Source: Roseiarcus sp963806935 (GTDB lineage Bacteria; Pseudomonadota; Alphaproteobacteria; Rhizobiales; Beijerinckiaceae). From it: DNA of 64,000 nt. The notes beneath the pieces are model-generated. The model made no database searches, was not told the origin of the DNA, and saw only the letters and a list, made by a program, of their open reading frames with translations. The first letter of the stretch is position 1. Each line of letters opens with the position of its first letter. The stretch spans positions 186,001 through 250,000 of the forward strand of contig CAWEAT010000002.1 in assembly GCA_963806935.1 (NCBI GenBank), written 5' to 3'. Below are positions 33,005 through 42,207 of this stretch, one piece after another. The translations under genes were made by a program, and so were the position numbers.

Positions 33005-33652
33005 ATGGACCTGTTCTTTGCCCCCCTCGCCTGCTCGATGTCGGCTCGCATCGCGCTCACCGAAGCCGGCGCCGCCGCCAATCTCGTCGAGGTCGACACG
33101 CATGCAAAGCGCGTGCTGGCGACGGGCGAGGATTATCGCGCCGTCAACCCGCTCGGCTACGTGCCCGCGTTGAGGCTCGACGACGGAACGGTGCTGACCG
33201 AGAACGCCGCCGTTCTCCAGTTCATCGCCGACGCCCATCCGGCCGCCGACCTTGCGCCGCCGGAGTCCGATCCGCCGGCGCGGGCGAAGCTGCGCCAGTG
33301 GCTGAGCTTCATCGGGACCGAACTGCACAAGGGGCTGATGCTGCCGCTGCTCGGCCGCGAGACGCCGCCCGAGGTCAAGTCGTGGGCGGTCCGCAAATAC
33401 GCGTCACGGCTCGGCTATCTCGACGACAAGCTCAAGGGCCGCCAATTCCTGCTCGACCGGTTCAGCGTCGCCGACGCCTATCTGGCGACGGTGTTGAACT
33501 GGACTCAGGCGACGCCGGAGATCGATCTTGCGTCCTACCCGAACATCAAGGCTTACCTCGAGCGCATGCGTCAGCGCCCGAGCGTCGCCGCTGCGCTTCA
33601 GGTCGAGCTGCCGCTGTACCGGGCCGAGATCGCGCGAACGAAGGCGGCTTGA
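33005..33652 (+). CDS. Glutathione S-transferase
   Basis: A 215-residue beta-class-like GST. The N-terminal thioredoxin-like domain starts MDLFFAPLACSMSARIALTE, where the Cys at position 10 is the beta-class catalytic residue, and continues NPLGYVPALRLDDGTVLTEN (about residues 50-69), the glutathione-binding cis-Pro and Glu/Asn region. The C-terminal helical domain shows FSVADAYLATVLNW. AACGGAGG precedes the ATG. The divergent TetR gene probably controls it. Confidence 0.93.
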   Translation: MDLFFAPLACSMSARIALTEAGAAANLVEVDTHAKRVLATGEDYRAVNPLGYVPALRLDDGTVLTENAAVLQFIADAHPAADLAPPESDPPARAKLRQWLSFIGTELHKGLMLPLLGRETPPEVKSWAVRKYASRLGYLDDKLKGRQFLLDRFSVADAYLATVLNWTQATPEIDLASYPNIKAYLERMRQRPSVAAALQVELPLYRAEIARTKAA

Positions 33653-33769
33653 CGAGGCGACCGTTGTTGCGGCCCGCTCGCCGCGTCGCCGCCTCGAACT
33701 GTTCATCCAAGGGAACCAACCGCTTCGCGTTGCGTTGACTTCACGAACGCAGCTTAGGGAGCAATCCGC

Positions 33770-34171
33770 ATGGATATCGACCAGGAAACCACGGCGCTGA
33801 TCGCGGCCAGCAAGGTCCAGGGTACGGAAGTTTATAACAGCGCCGGCGAGTCGTTAGGCTCGATTCACGACGTGATGATCGACAAGATCTCGGGCAACGT
33901 CGCCTATGCGATCATGTCATTCGGCGGGTTTCTCGGCATCGGCAACAGCTATCATCCGCTTCCGTGGTCCCTGCTGCAATACGACACCGGAAGAGGCGGT
34001 TACGTCGTCAATCTCGACAAGGGCCAGCTCGAGGGCGCGCCGTCCTACGACGTCGGCGTCGAACCGGCCTGGAACGATCCCGAATACGAAACCGAGATCC
34101 ACGACTATTACGGCGTCGGCCCCTACTGGGGCGAGCCTCAAGCCCGTCACCCGGCCAGTCCCTTACCGTAA
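33770..34171 (+). CDS. PRC-barrel domain protein
   Basis: A 133-residue protein with one PRC-barrel (about residues 12-85): ASKVQGTEVYNSAGESLGSI then DVMIDKISGNVAYAIMSFGG and HPLPWSLLQYD. The remaining part is acidic and rich in Tyr, Pro and Asn. PRC-barrels occur in photosynthetic reaction-centre subunit H and in RimM; free-standing versions such as this are common in Rhizobiales and often stress induced, with unknown partners. A single-gene unit. Confidence 0.9.
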   Translation: MDIDQETTALIAASKVQGTEVYNSAGESLGSIHDVMIDKISGNVAYAIMSFGGFLGIGNSYHPLPWSLLQYDTGRGGYVVNLDKGQLEGAPSYDVGVEPAWNDPEYETEIHDYYGVGPYWGEPQARHPASPLP

Positions 34172-34382
34172 ACGCAGAGCGTGGAGGCTCTGGCCCGGCA
34201 CAGGAGGCAGCGGGATTGCCCGCCGCCTTCTGTCGTCTCGTTTGATGACGGGCGGGCCGCGCCTCAACGAGCACGGATCCGCATACTGTCGGCGCGAGCG
34301 TCTTCCTCACGCCCGCGCCGCGCAATTCGTGTGATCGCGTCCCGCGCCGCTGTGCTATTCTGCATGGCGGCGGAGGACTTGG

Positions 34383-34592
34383 ATGAGCGAGAGGGTGGCG
34401 GGTTCGGCCGAATTTTCGACCTGGGCGGCCTTGGCGGGCGCCGCCATCATAGCCGGACTGTGCGCGATCTGGTCGTCATCGCCATGGCTTCTCGTCCCGG
34501 CGGCGCTGGTCGGCGCCTTTTTCGGCTACATGGCCGAGCGCCTCGGGCGAAGTTACCTTGAACGCGCGCTCGCTCGAAACCGGTCGCGGTAG
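34383..34592 (+). CDS. Small predicted membrane protein
   Basis: A 69-residue protein with two hydrophobic helices (about residues 12-29, WAALAGAAIIAGLCAIW, and 34-50, LLVPAALVGAFFGYMAE) and a basic tail (ERLGRSYLERALARNRSR). This is a typical short inner-membrane topology with positive C-terminus. No family is recognised. GGAGG lies 7 bases before the ATG, which supports translation. Confidence 0.62.
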   Translation: MSERVAGSAEFSTWAALAGAAIIAGLCAIWSSSPWLLVPAALVGAFFGYMAERLGRSYLERALARNRSR

Positions 34593-34815
34593 GGGCGAGT
34601 CGACGTATTGGCGTCAATAAAATTCAGAAATTCCTTGCCAGATCCGCAACCGCGTGGTTTAGTTTTTCCGAAGCCTGCTCACGAACCGGCCCGGAGCCCG
34701 CCCGGTCGAAAAAATCTGCCGGCGCCTCCTCACTCACGGGGTCGCCGGCTCCACCCGCGGGGTCGCCGGCGAGGTAACTGGTTGATAAACTTGGAGTTTA
34801 CGCGAACAGACCGAT

Positions 34816-34921
34816 TTTGATTTCGTTGCGGACGACTTTGATTTTGTTGCGTCCGGCCTTTGATTTTGTTGCGCCGGGCTTTGTTTTTGTTGCGCCCGGC
34901 TTTGCTTTTGTTGCGGCAAGC
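34816..34921. repeat. Five tandem copies of a 21-bp repeat
   Basis: Units at 34816-34836, 34837-34857, 34859-34879, 34880-34900 and 34901-34921 share the core TTTG(A/T/C)TTT(T/C)GTTGCG followed by a variable CCGGC-like end; one extra C separates units 2 and 3. Because 21 bases equals seven codons, the minus strand reads as a 7-residue repeat rich in Gln, Lys and Ser. It lies directly past the uvrA stop. Coding use cannot be excluded but is not supported by any family. Confidence 0.85.
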
Positions 34922-34938
34922 CGTCCGCCCGGTCGCCC

Positions 34939-37890
34939 CTACTCCGCTGCGCTTCGCCGCGCCTTCGCCTTCCGCGCCAGCACCGGCTTCAGGTACGCGC
35001 CGGTGTAGCTCTTCGGGTTGCGGGCGATCGCTTCGGGCGTCCCTTGCGCGACCACCTCGCCGCCGGCGTCGCCCCCTTCGGGCCCCATGTCGACGATCCA
35101 GTCGGCGGTCTTCACCACTTCGAGATTGTGCTCGATGACGATCATCGTGTTGCCCTGGTCGACCAGCTCGTGCAGCACATCGAGCAGCTGCGCGACATCA
35201 TGGAAGTGAAGGCCGGTCGTGGGCTCGTCGAGGATATAGAGGGTGCGGCCGGTCGACCGGCGCGACAGCTCCTTGGCGAGCTTGACCCGCTGCGCTTCGC
35301 CGCCCGAGAGCGTCGTCGCCTGCTGGCCGACCTTGACGTAGCTTAAGCCCACGCGCTTCAGCGTCTCCATCTTGTCGCGGATCGACGGCACCGCCTTGAA
35401 CAGGTCGGCCGCCTCCTCGACCGTCATGTCGAGCACGTCGGCGATCGACTTGTCGCGGTAGCGCACCTCGAGCGTCTCGCGATCGTAGCGCTTGCCCTTG
35501 CAGACGTCGCAGGTGACGTAGACGTCGGGCAAAAAGTGCATCTCGATCTTGATCACGCCGTCGCCCTGGCAGGCCTCGCACCGCCCGCCCTTGACGTTGA
35601 ACGAGAACCGCCCCGGCAGATAGCCGCGCGCCTTGGCCTCCGGCAGGCCGGCGAACCAGTCGCGGATGGGGGTGAAGGCGCCCGTATAGGTGGCCGGGTT
35701 CGACCGCGGCGTCCGGCCGATCGGCGACTGGTCGATGTCGATCACCTTGTCGATCTGGTCGAGGCCCTCGATGCGGTCGTGCGGCGCGGGCGGGTCGCTT
35801 GCGCCGTTCAGGCTGCGCGCGGCGGCCTTGTAGAGCGTATCGATGACGAGGGTCGACTTTCCGCCGCCCGAGACCCCGGTGACGCAGGTGAAGAGGCCGA
35901 GCGGAATCGTCGTCGTCACGTCCTTGAGGTTGTTGCCGCGGGCGCCGACGATGGTCAGCTCGCGGCCGGGAGCGGCGGCCCGGCGCCTCGACGGGATCGC
36001 GACCGTCCGCTCGCCCGACAGGAACTGCCCGGTCAGAGACGCGGGATTGGCGGCGATCTCGGCAGGCGTTCCCTCGGCCACGATCTCGCCGCCATGCACG
36101 CCGGCGCCAGGGCCGACGTCGAAGACATAATCCGCAGCCCAGATCGCGTCCTCGTCGTGCTCGACCACGATCACCGTATTGCCCAGGCCCCGCAGGCGCC
36201 GCAGCGTATCGAGGAGGCGCGCGTTGTCGCGCTGGTGCAGGCCGATCGAAGGCTCGTCGAGCACATAGAGGACGCCGGTGAGGCCCGACCCGATCTGCGA
36301 AGCGAGCCGGATCCGCTGGCTCTCGCCGCCCGACAGCGTGCCGGAGGCGCGCGAGAGGGTCAGATAGTCGAGGCCGACGTCGCTGAGGAAGGTCAGCCGG
36401 TCGACGATCTCTTTCAGCACCCGGCCGGCGATCTCGTTGCGCTTCGGATCGAGCTTCGCCGGCAAGCCTTTGGCCCACACGATTGCGGCCTTGACCGAGA
36501 GCAGGCTCACTTCGCCGATGTGCTGGCCGTCGATCTTGACCGCCAGCGCCTCGGGCTTGAGGCGAAAACCATGGCACGCCTCGCACGGCGTCGCGGTCAT
36601 GTAGCGCTGAATCTCCTCGCGGGACCATTCGCTTTCGGTCTCGCGGTAGCGGCGGTCGAGATTGGCGACCACGCCCTCGAACGGCTTCTTCACTTCGTAG
36701 GCGCGCAGGCCGTCGTCATAGGCGAAGCGGATCTCATCGGCGCCCGAACCGTGCAGGATCACGCGGCGCGCCTCGGCCGGCAATTCGCTCCACGGCTTGT
36801 CGAGGCGGAACTTATAGTGCCGTGCGAGCGCCTCGAGCGTCTGCAGATAGTAGGGCGAGCTCGACTTGGCCCATGGCGCGATCGCGCCCTGGCGCAAGGT
36901 GAGCCTTGGGTTGGGGACGACGAGCGAATCGTCGACCTTGAGCTCGGAGCCAAGCCCGCCGCACACCGGACAGGCGCCGAACGGATTGTTGAACGAGAAC
37001 AGCCTCGGCTCGATCTCGGCGATGGTGAAGCCCGAGACCGGACAGGCGAACTTGGACGAGAACACGATTCGACGCGGTTCGCTCTCGCCCTCGGCCTTGT
37101 CAGCGAATTCGATCACCGCGAGGCCGTCCGCGAGCTCGAGCGCGGTCTCGAAACTCTCGGCGAGGCGCGCGGCCATGTCGGGCCGTACGACGATGCGGTC
37201 GACGACGACCTCGATGTCGTGCTTGAGCTTCTTGTCGAGCGCCGGGGCGTCCGCAATCTCGTAGAACTGGCCGTCGATCTTGAGCCTTTGGAAGCCGCGC
37301 TTCATGAAGTCGGCGATTTCCTTGCGGTACTCGCCCTTCCGCCCGCGCACGACCGGCGCGAGCAGATAAAGCCGGGCGCGCTCGGGCAGCGCCAGCACCC
37401 GGTCGACCATCTGGCTCACCGTCTGGCTCTCGATGGGCAAGCCGGTCGCGGGCGAATAGGGGATGCCGACCCGCGCCCAGAGCAGGCGCATGTAGTCATG
37501 AATCTCGGTCACCGTGCCGACAGTCGAGCGCGGGTTCTTCGACGTCGTCTTCTGCTCGATCGCGATCGCCGGCGAGAGGCCGTCGATCTGGTCGACGTCC
37601 GGCTTCTGCATCATTTCGAGGAACTGGCGGGCATAGGCCGAAAGCAACTCGACATAGCGCCGCTGCCCCTCGGCGTAGATGGTGTCGAAGGCGAGCGAGG
37701 ACTTGCCCGAGCCTGAGAGCCCGGTGAACACGACCAGCTTGTCGCGCGGGATGGTGAGATCGACGTTCTTGAGGTTGTGCTCGCGCGCGCCGCGGACAAC
37801 GATCGCCCGGCCGCCGAACAGGGCATCGACCGGCTCACGCGCGCGTCCGTCCGCGCGGGGCGGCGAAGCGTCTGGATTGCGTCTGGCCAT
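34939..37890 (-). CDS. uvrA: UvrA, excinuclease ABC subunit A
   Basis: A 983-residue damage-recognition ATPase of nucleotide excision repair. Two ABC domains are present: Walker A FTGLSGSGKSSLAFD (about residues 51-65) and VTGVSGGGKSTLVIDT (about 670-685), with signatures GTLSGGESQRIRLASQ and TTLSGGEAQRVKLAKE. Zinc-binding CxxC sets occur at CPVSG...CPVCGG, CEACHG, CEACQGDG and CDVCKGKRY. The ATG at 37890 was chosen because it gives normal length and follows a LexA-type site 84 bases upstream. It is divergent from ssb. No unusual residue in the catalytic motifs was noted. Confidence 0.98.
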   Translation of the reverse strand: MARRNPDASPPRADGRAREPVDALFGGRAIVVRGAREHNLKNVDLTIPRDKLVVFTGLSGSGKSSLAFDTIYAEGQRRYVELLSAYARQFLEMMQKPDVDQIDGLSPAIAIEQKTTSKNPRSTVGTVTEIHDYMRLLWARVGIPYSPATGLPIESQTVSQMVDRVLALPERARLYLLAPVVRGRKGEYRKEIADFMKRGFQRLKIDGQFYEIADAPALDKKLKHDIEVVVDRIVVRPDMAARLAESFETALELADGLAVIEFADKAEGESEPRRIVFSSKFACPVSGFTIAEIEPRLFSFNNPFGACPVCGGLGSELKVDDSLVVPNPRLTLRQGAIAPWAKSSSPYYLQTLEALARHYKFRLDKPWSELPAEARRVILHGSGADEIRFAYDDGLRAYEVKKPFEGVVANLDRRYRETESEWSREEIQRYMTATPCEACHGFRLKPEALAVKIDGQHIGEVSLLSVKAAIVWAKGLPAKLDPKRNEIAGRVLKEIVDRLTFLSDVGLDYLTLSRASGTLSGGESQRIRLASQIGSGLTGVLYVLDEPSIGLHQRDNARLLDTLRRLRGLGNTVIVVEHDEDAIWAADYVFDVGPGAGVHGGEIVAEGTPAEIAANPASLTGQFLSGERTVAIPSRRRAAAPGRELTIVGARGNNLKDVTTTIPLGLFTCVTGVSGGGKSTLVIDTLYKAAARSLNGASDPPAPHDRIEGLDQIDKVIDIDQSPIGRTPRSNPATYTGAFTPIRDWFAGLPEAKARGYLPGRFSFNVKGGRCEACQGDGVIKIEMHFLPDVYVTCDVCKGKRYDRETLEVRYRDKSIADVLDMTVEEAADLFKAVPSIRDKMETLKRVGLSYVKVGQQATTLSGGEAQRVKLAKELSRRSTGRTLYILDEPTTGLHFHDVAQLLDVLHELVDQGNTMIVIEHNLEVVKTADWIVDMGPEGGDAGGEVVAQGTPEAIARNPKSYTGAYLKPVLARKAKARRSAAE

Positions 37891-37973
37891 GATGGCTCGC
37901 TCCCGGACAGGAAAGTCGGCTAAGGCGCAGCTTCCGCGCGAATCGCGCTTGCGCAAGCCTGCTGCCCATGCTA

Positions 37974-37988
37974 GAACAAACGATGAAC
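37974..37988 (-). promoter_or_regulatory. Alphaproteobacterial LexA (SOS) box upstream of uvrA
   Basis: On the minus strand the site reads GTTC-ATCGTTT-GTTC, a direct repeat with exactly seven bases between the GTTC half-sites. This is the known alphaproteobacterial SOS-box (GTTCN7GTTC), found in front of uvrA and recA in Rhizobium and Rhodobacter. It lies 84 bases upstream of the uvrA ATG, consistent with damage-inducible uvrA. Confidence 0.78.
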
Positions 37989-38190
37989 GCGGGGAAGCAG
38001 CTTTCAAGGCGCCTCAGGAAAGCCCGACCCCGCGATTTATGATTAATGTAGTTGCGACCGGGCCAGTTCCCAAGCGCTCGGCGCCGCAAGATGTGGACAA
38101 GCGTGCGATTGAGCGCCGGGCGAGCGCCGGTTTCGGCTAAGCATTTCTCGCGTGAAGGCGCGCCCTGTAAGGGGCGGTAAGGAGTGGACC

Positions 38191-38680
38191 ATGGCGGGCA
38201 GCGTCAACAAAGTCATTCTGGTCGGCAATCTTGGCAAGGACCCGGAAGTCCGGCGGCTCAATTCCGGCGATCCGGTTGTGAATTTCACCCTCGCCACCTC
38301 CGAGACCTGGCGCGACAAGAATTCGGGCGAGCGCAAGGAAAAGACCGAGTGGCATAACGTCGTGATTTTCAACGAAAATCTCGGCAAGGTGGTCGAGCAA
38401 TATTGCAAGAAGGGCTCCAAGGTCTATGTCGAAGGTCAGTTGCAGACCCGCAAGTGGCAGGACAAGGACGGCAACGATCGCTACACGACCGAGGTGGTGC
38501 TGCAGCGGTTCCGCGGCGAGCTGACCTTGCTCGAACTCGCGCGGCGGCGGCGCCGACCGCCAGAGTTTCCCTGACGAGGAGCGCAGCGAGCGCCAGAGCT
38601 TTGGCAAGTCCTCGGGCGCCGATCGGCGCCCGGCGCTCTCGACCGGCGGCGGGTCGATCGACGACGACATTCCGTTCTGA
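38191..38680 (+). CDS. ssb: Single-stranded DNA-binding protein (frameshifted linker)
   Basis: The OB-fold domain is intact: SVNKVILVGNLGKDPEVRRL, NFTLATSETWRDKNSGERKE and KTEWHNVVIFNENLGKVVEQ, YCKKGSKVYVEGQLQTRKWQ. One extra base near 38534-38541, in a GC-rich repeat, shifts the frame into an early stop at 38574. Past it, the other frame gives RGGGADRQSF and finally SIDDDIPF with TGA at 38678-38680, the conserved acidic tip that binds partner proteins. The corrected protein is 162 residues, normal for ssb. Since ssb is essential, the break is almost certainly an error. It is divergent from uvrA. Confidence 0.93.
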
Positions 38681-38693
38681 GCGGTCGTAGGCT

Positions 38694-40085
38694 CTACGCG
38701 GACTTCCGCTTCGGCTTCGCCTTCTTCGGCGGGGTTTCGGCCATCGCGCCGCTCTTGGCCTTCACCAGCGCGGCATGATCCTTGACGGTCTGCTCGGCGT
38801 AGGCCATCGCGAATGAGGCCAGCGTGTCGTCGAACGCTTTGTTCCTGCCCATGTAGCCGGCGATAACGGCGGGGTCGCCGGAGCGGGCGTGGGAGCGGGC
38901 AAGCGTTCGGCCGCAGAGGCGCGCGTATTCCGAGAGCGCCTCCTGCTCGGCGAGATCGCTGACCGCGCCGAGCCGGCGGTTCTTGAGGATGCGAACATAG
39001 AAGTCGATCCCCAGGGCCTTGTCCGACGTCCAGCCAAGTAAAATGTCGCTCGCGGCCTGCATCATCCGCTGTCCCTCGACCACACGTTGGCCTTGCGGGC
39101 CACGGTAGGCGAGCTTTCGCGACAGCCGCTCAAGCACCGAGCGCTGAGCCTGCTTGACCTGCAGGAAGAGCGGGTCTGCGTCCCCGCTCAGGAACAGGCC
39201 GACGACGCAGATCGTGCCGACCGAGCCAACTCCGACCGCCTTGAAGGCGACATCCTTCAATTCATAGCGGTCGAGAAGAATACTCCGGTCGGGCGTGAGC
39301 GTTTCCCGGTAACGCTGGAAGTCGCGGGCAAAGTCGATTCTGCGCGCCCCGAACGTCTTTGGATCGATATGGAAGATCGTCGGCGGCTTGTCGGCGATCC
39401 TCGGTTCTCCATGGGCGACGAGATGCGGAAAGTTGTCGTCCTTGTCCAGACCGCGATGCTGGGCGCGCCGGATCAGCGTCGAAAGGCTGCGCCGCAGCGC
39501 CGGGCTCTCGACGTGCTTGAGTTGCTGCTCAAGATCGATCCGGCTGTGCCAGATCTCGAGCGGAGACAGGCCCATGAGCGAGAACATATGTTCGCGATAA
39601 GCCGTCACCGTGCCCGCCGCGAGGCTGCGCGCCCGTTTGTTCGACATATTCGCCGCCTCGGCCGCGACCGCGACGCTGGCCGCCAGACGCTTGACGTCGA
39701 CGGTGAAATCGACGCCAGGCAGGGTCTCGTCGAAATCGTTGATGTCGAAGAGAATATTGTCTTCGGGTGAATTGAATGCGCCGAAGTTCATTAGATGGCA
39801 GTCGCCGCAGGCCTGAACCGGCGCGCCGGCAATCGGCTGGCGGGCGAGATCGGTCGCCATCACCGCCGCGGCCCCGCGAAGAAACGCGAACGGGTTCGCC
39901 ATCATGCGCTTGTAACGCTCGGGCACGAGCTGGGGAACGCGCCCGGCGTCCGTTTCCGCAAGAATGGCGAGCGCGTCCCGCTCACGCCGGCCGTGCAACT
40001 CCGCGTGGGCTTCGCGGGGAGCGCGCGAACGCAGCAATCTGCCTTTCTCGTATCGGTCAGCACGGCTTTCCAAAGCAGCGCTCAT
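38694..40085 (-). CDS. DUF2252 protein
   Basis: A 463-residue soluble protein of the DUF2252 family, whose fold resembles small-molecule kinases. Family landmarks are RYKRMMANPFAFLRGAAAVM (about residues 57-76), ACGDCHLMNFGAFNSPEDN, FDINDFDETLPGVDFTVDVK and GVGSVGTICVVGLFLSG, with the DFDE and HLMNFG residues in the putative active site. The extreme C-terminus is Lys/Pro/Ala-rich (KAKPKRKSA). The start is uncertain because no strong ribosome binding site precedes it. The gene follows ssb on the other strand. Role unknown. Confidence 0.88.
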   Translation of the reverse strand: MSAALESRADRYEKGRLLRSRAPREAHAELHGRRERDALAILAETDAGRVPQLVPERYKRMMANPFAFLRGAAAVMATDLARQPIAGAPVQACGDCHLMNFGAFNSPEDNILFDINDFDETLPGVDFTVDVKRLAASVAVAAEAANMSNKRARSLAAGTVTAYREHMFSLMGLSPLEIWHSRIDLEQQLKHVESPALRRSLSTLIRRAQHRGLDKDDNFPHLVAHGEPRIADKPPTIFHIDPKTFGARRIDFARDFQRYRETLTPDRSILLDRYELKDVAFKAVGVGSVGTICVVGLFLSGDADPLFLQVKQAQRSVLERLSRKLAYRGPQGQRVVEGQRMMQAASDILLGWTSDKALGIDFYVRILKNRRLGAVSDLAEQEALSEYARLCGRTLARSHARSGDPAVIAGYMGRNKAFDDTLASFAMAYAEQTVKDHAALVKAKSGAMAETPPKKAKPKRKSA

Positions 40086-40210
40086 GACGAAGATCCCGAA
40101 AGAGAGAACGAGGTTCGACGCAAGTTCCGGACTCACGCGGCGTCGGCTGTTGGAGCCCAGCAGGCGCGCGACCGCGCTCGACATCCTCTCCCTAGAAGGA
40201 GTCGATCGCT

Positions 40211-40432
40211 TCACCGAATGCAGCGCAACGTCCCATTGGGCATGCGGGTGGCCGGATGGCCAGTTTTTCTCAAGCACCAGTCCTGATTTTGACCCCCCCA
40301 GACGCATTGGCCCCACCCGTTGCGATGATGGTTCGGACCGCAGCCGCCGAGCGCGAACGCCGGCGTAATCGCCGACGACAGGGCGGCGGAAATAACCACG
40401 ACGCCAAGGAGTTTAATGGAAAGCCTTTTCAT
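40211..40432 (-). CDS. Small secreted Cys/His-rich protein (GCG-type)
   Basis: A 73-residue precursor. The signal peptide MKRLSIKLLGVVVISAALSS ends near TPAFA-LGG; the mature part is short and begins GGCGPNHHRNGWGQCVW, followed by WCLRKTGHPATRMPNG and a final Cys. This resembles the GCG-motif small secreted proteins common in Bradyrhizobium and Methylobacterium. Four cysteines and several His could bind metal or form disulfides. The ATG at 40432 gives the best signal peptide; one upstream at 40486 is unlikely. Confidence 0.72.
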   Translation of the reverse strand: MKRLSIKLLGVVVISAALSSAITPAFALGGCGPNHHRNGWGQCVWGGQNQDWCLRKTGHPATRMPNGTLRCIR

Positions 40433-40730
40433 CGTCTCCTCCACTTCTGACGCAATAGAAGTGAATGAAAATATTCGACCGCGCAACGCTCCTCGCCGAC
40501 ATTCAAACCAAGACAGTAAACGGACATCTCGTTTCGCACGCGGTTGTCACCCCTGCCCCTGGCGGCGGGATGCAGCGGCGCCCGCCGCCCCCGCGGCTGT
40601 TGCGCGTGACCAGCCTGGATGGCAAGACTTCGCTAGGCGTTACCCCGGCATACCCGCTCGGGATATCGCCGGCGTTCAGGCGGGTCCCGGGCGGCCTATC
40701 GCCCAGCCCCTTCTAAAGTTGAAAGCTCCG

Positions 40731-41213
40731 ATGGCCCTTGCCGCCAATATCGCGCTGAAGACCATCGACGGTAAGCCGGCGACGCTCGGCGACTTCGACG
40801 GCCGGGCGCTCCTCATCGTCAATGTCGCCAGCAAATGCGGCTTCACGCCGCAATATGCCGGACTGGAGGCGTTGCACCGGCGGTTTTTCGACCGCGGCCT
40901 CGCCGTCATGGGGTTCCCCTGCGACCAGTTCGGCCATCAGGAGCCGGGCGCCGAAAGCACGATCCGGAATTTCTGCACTGAAAATTACGACGTGACCTTT
41001 CCGATGTTCGCCAAGACCGAGGTCAACGGCTCGAACGCCCATCCGTTGTTCAAGGCGCTGAAGCAGGAAGCGCCGGGCCTTTTCGGCACCCAGGCGATAA
41101 AGTGGAATTTCACCAAGTTCCTGGTCGACCGGCAGCGCCGCGTCGTGCGCCGCTATGCGCCGAGCGACAGGCCGGAATCGCTTGCCGCCGACATCGAGGC
41201 GGCGCTCGCCTGA
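40731..41213 (+). CDS. Glutathione peroxidase
   Basis: A 160-residue peroxidase of the Cys-type glutathione/thioredoxin peroxidase family that reduces organic and hydrogen peroxides. The catalytic Cys sits in NVASKCGFTPQY (about residue 36), the Gln in GFPCDQFGHQEPG (about 62-74) and Trp in IKWNFTKFLVD (about 123-133), forming the known catalytic triad with Asn. No selenocysteine codon is involved. The preceding 300 bases contain no convincing gene. It is followed after 31 bases by an SDR. Confidence 0.94.
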   Translation: MALAANIALKTIDGKPATLGDFDGRALLIVNVASKCGFTPQYAGLEALHRRFFDRGLAVMGFPCDQFGHQEPGAESTIRNFCTENYDVTFPMFAKTEVNGSNAHPLFKALKQEAPGLFGTQAIKWNFTKFLVDRQRRVVRRYAPSDRPESLAADIEAALA

Positions 41214-41244
41214 TGCGATGCTTGGCGCCCCCTGAACGAGGCTC

Positions 41245-41997
41245 ATGATGCCCGAAAAAGCCCTTCTCGTGACCGGCGCCTCGCGCGGCATCGGCCGCGC
41301 CTGCGCGCTGCTTGCGGCCAGGAACGGCTGGTCGGTCGGCGTCAATTATCGCGAGGACGCGAAAGCGGCGGACGCCGTCGTCGAGAAGATCGCCAAGGGC
41401 GGCGGCCGCGCCGTACGTTGAAGGGCGACGTCGCCGTCGAGGCCGATACAGTCGCGAGTTTCGACGCGGCGACCAAAGCGCTGGGACCCCTGACCGCCGT
41501 CATCGCCAACGCCGGCATCATCGCGCCCACGGCGAAGCTCGTCGACATGAGCGCCGACCGGATGCGGCATATCTTCGAGGTCAACACGCTGGGCGCCTTT
41601 CTCAGCCGCCCGCGAAGCAGCCCGGCGAATGTCGAGGTCGCTCGGCGGCGCCGGCGGATCAATCGTGCTGATGTCGTCGGCCGCCGCGCGCCTGGGCTCG
41701 CCGAACCTCTATATCGACTACGCCGCATCCAAAGGCGCGATCGACACACTGACCCTGGGCCTCTCCAAGGAGCTGGGACCGGAGGGGGTCAGGGTCAACG
41801 CTGTCCGGCCGGGTCTCATCGAGACCGAAATCCACGCCAGCGGCGGCGAGCCCGATCGCGCCCGTGTCCTGGGCGCGACCGCCCCGCTCGGGCGTCCCGG
41901 CGCAGCCGAGGAGATCGCCGAGGCGGCGATCTGGCTGATCAGCGACGCGGCGTCCTATGTGACCGGCGCGCTCCTCGACGTCGCGGGCGGGCGCTGA
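41245..41997 (+). CDS. SDR family oxidoreductase (two frameshifts)
   Basis: A short-chain dehydrogenase broken by two compensating length errors: one missing base near 41415 and one extra near 41606-41611. The first frame gives KALLVTGASRGIGRACALLA, with the nucleotide-binding TGxxxGIG. The middle gives AVIANAGIIAPTAKLVDMSA with the NAG motif and HIFEVNTLGAFL. The last frame gives SIVLMSSAAARLGSPN, the catalytic Ser, and YIDYAASKGAIDTLTLGL with the YxxxK pair. Restored length is 250 residues, typical for the family. Most similar to glucose-1-dehydrogenase/FabG-like SDRs; substrate unknown. Confidence 0.85.
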
Positions 41998-42207
41998 ACG
42001 GCCGCCGTGCAGCGATCGGACATATGCGAGACTTGGGCGAGCATCCTTGCATTCTTTGTGGCGGCGGACGCGTTCGGACCCGCCACAGGCCGCGCGCGGG
42101 AGCGGCGGCCGCACACTGCATCCTGCGCTCGGGTTCCGCGCCGGCTCGCGTCCGTGGCGCCCTCTTGGGTCGGCCGGCGCCCAGGCCTGTCAGCGCGCCG
42201 TACTTCC

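Noticed and set aside
35536..37716. A 726-codon open frame on the plus strand opposite uvrA
   Set aside because: It is the antisense shadow of a conserved GC-rich gene; composition is Arg/Asp/Ala/Leu-rich and no family is recognised.
40465..40716. An 83-codon plus-strand frame starting MKIFDRATLLADIQTK
   Set aside because: The first 28 residues look protein-like, but the rest is low-complexity Pro/Arg and no ribosome binding site or family supports it.
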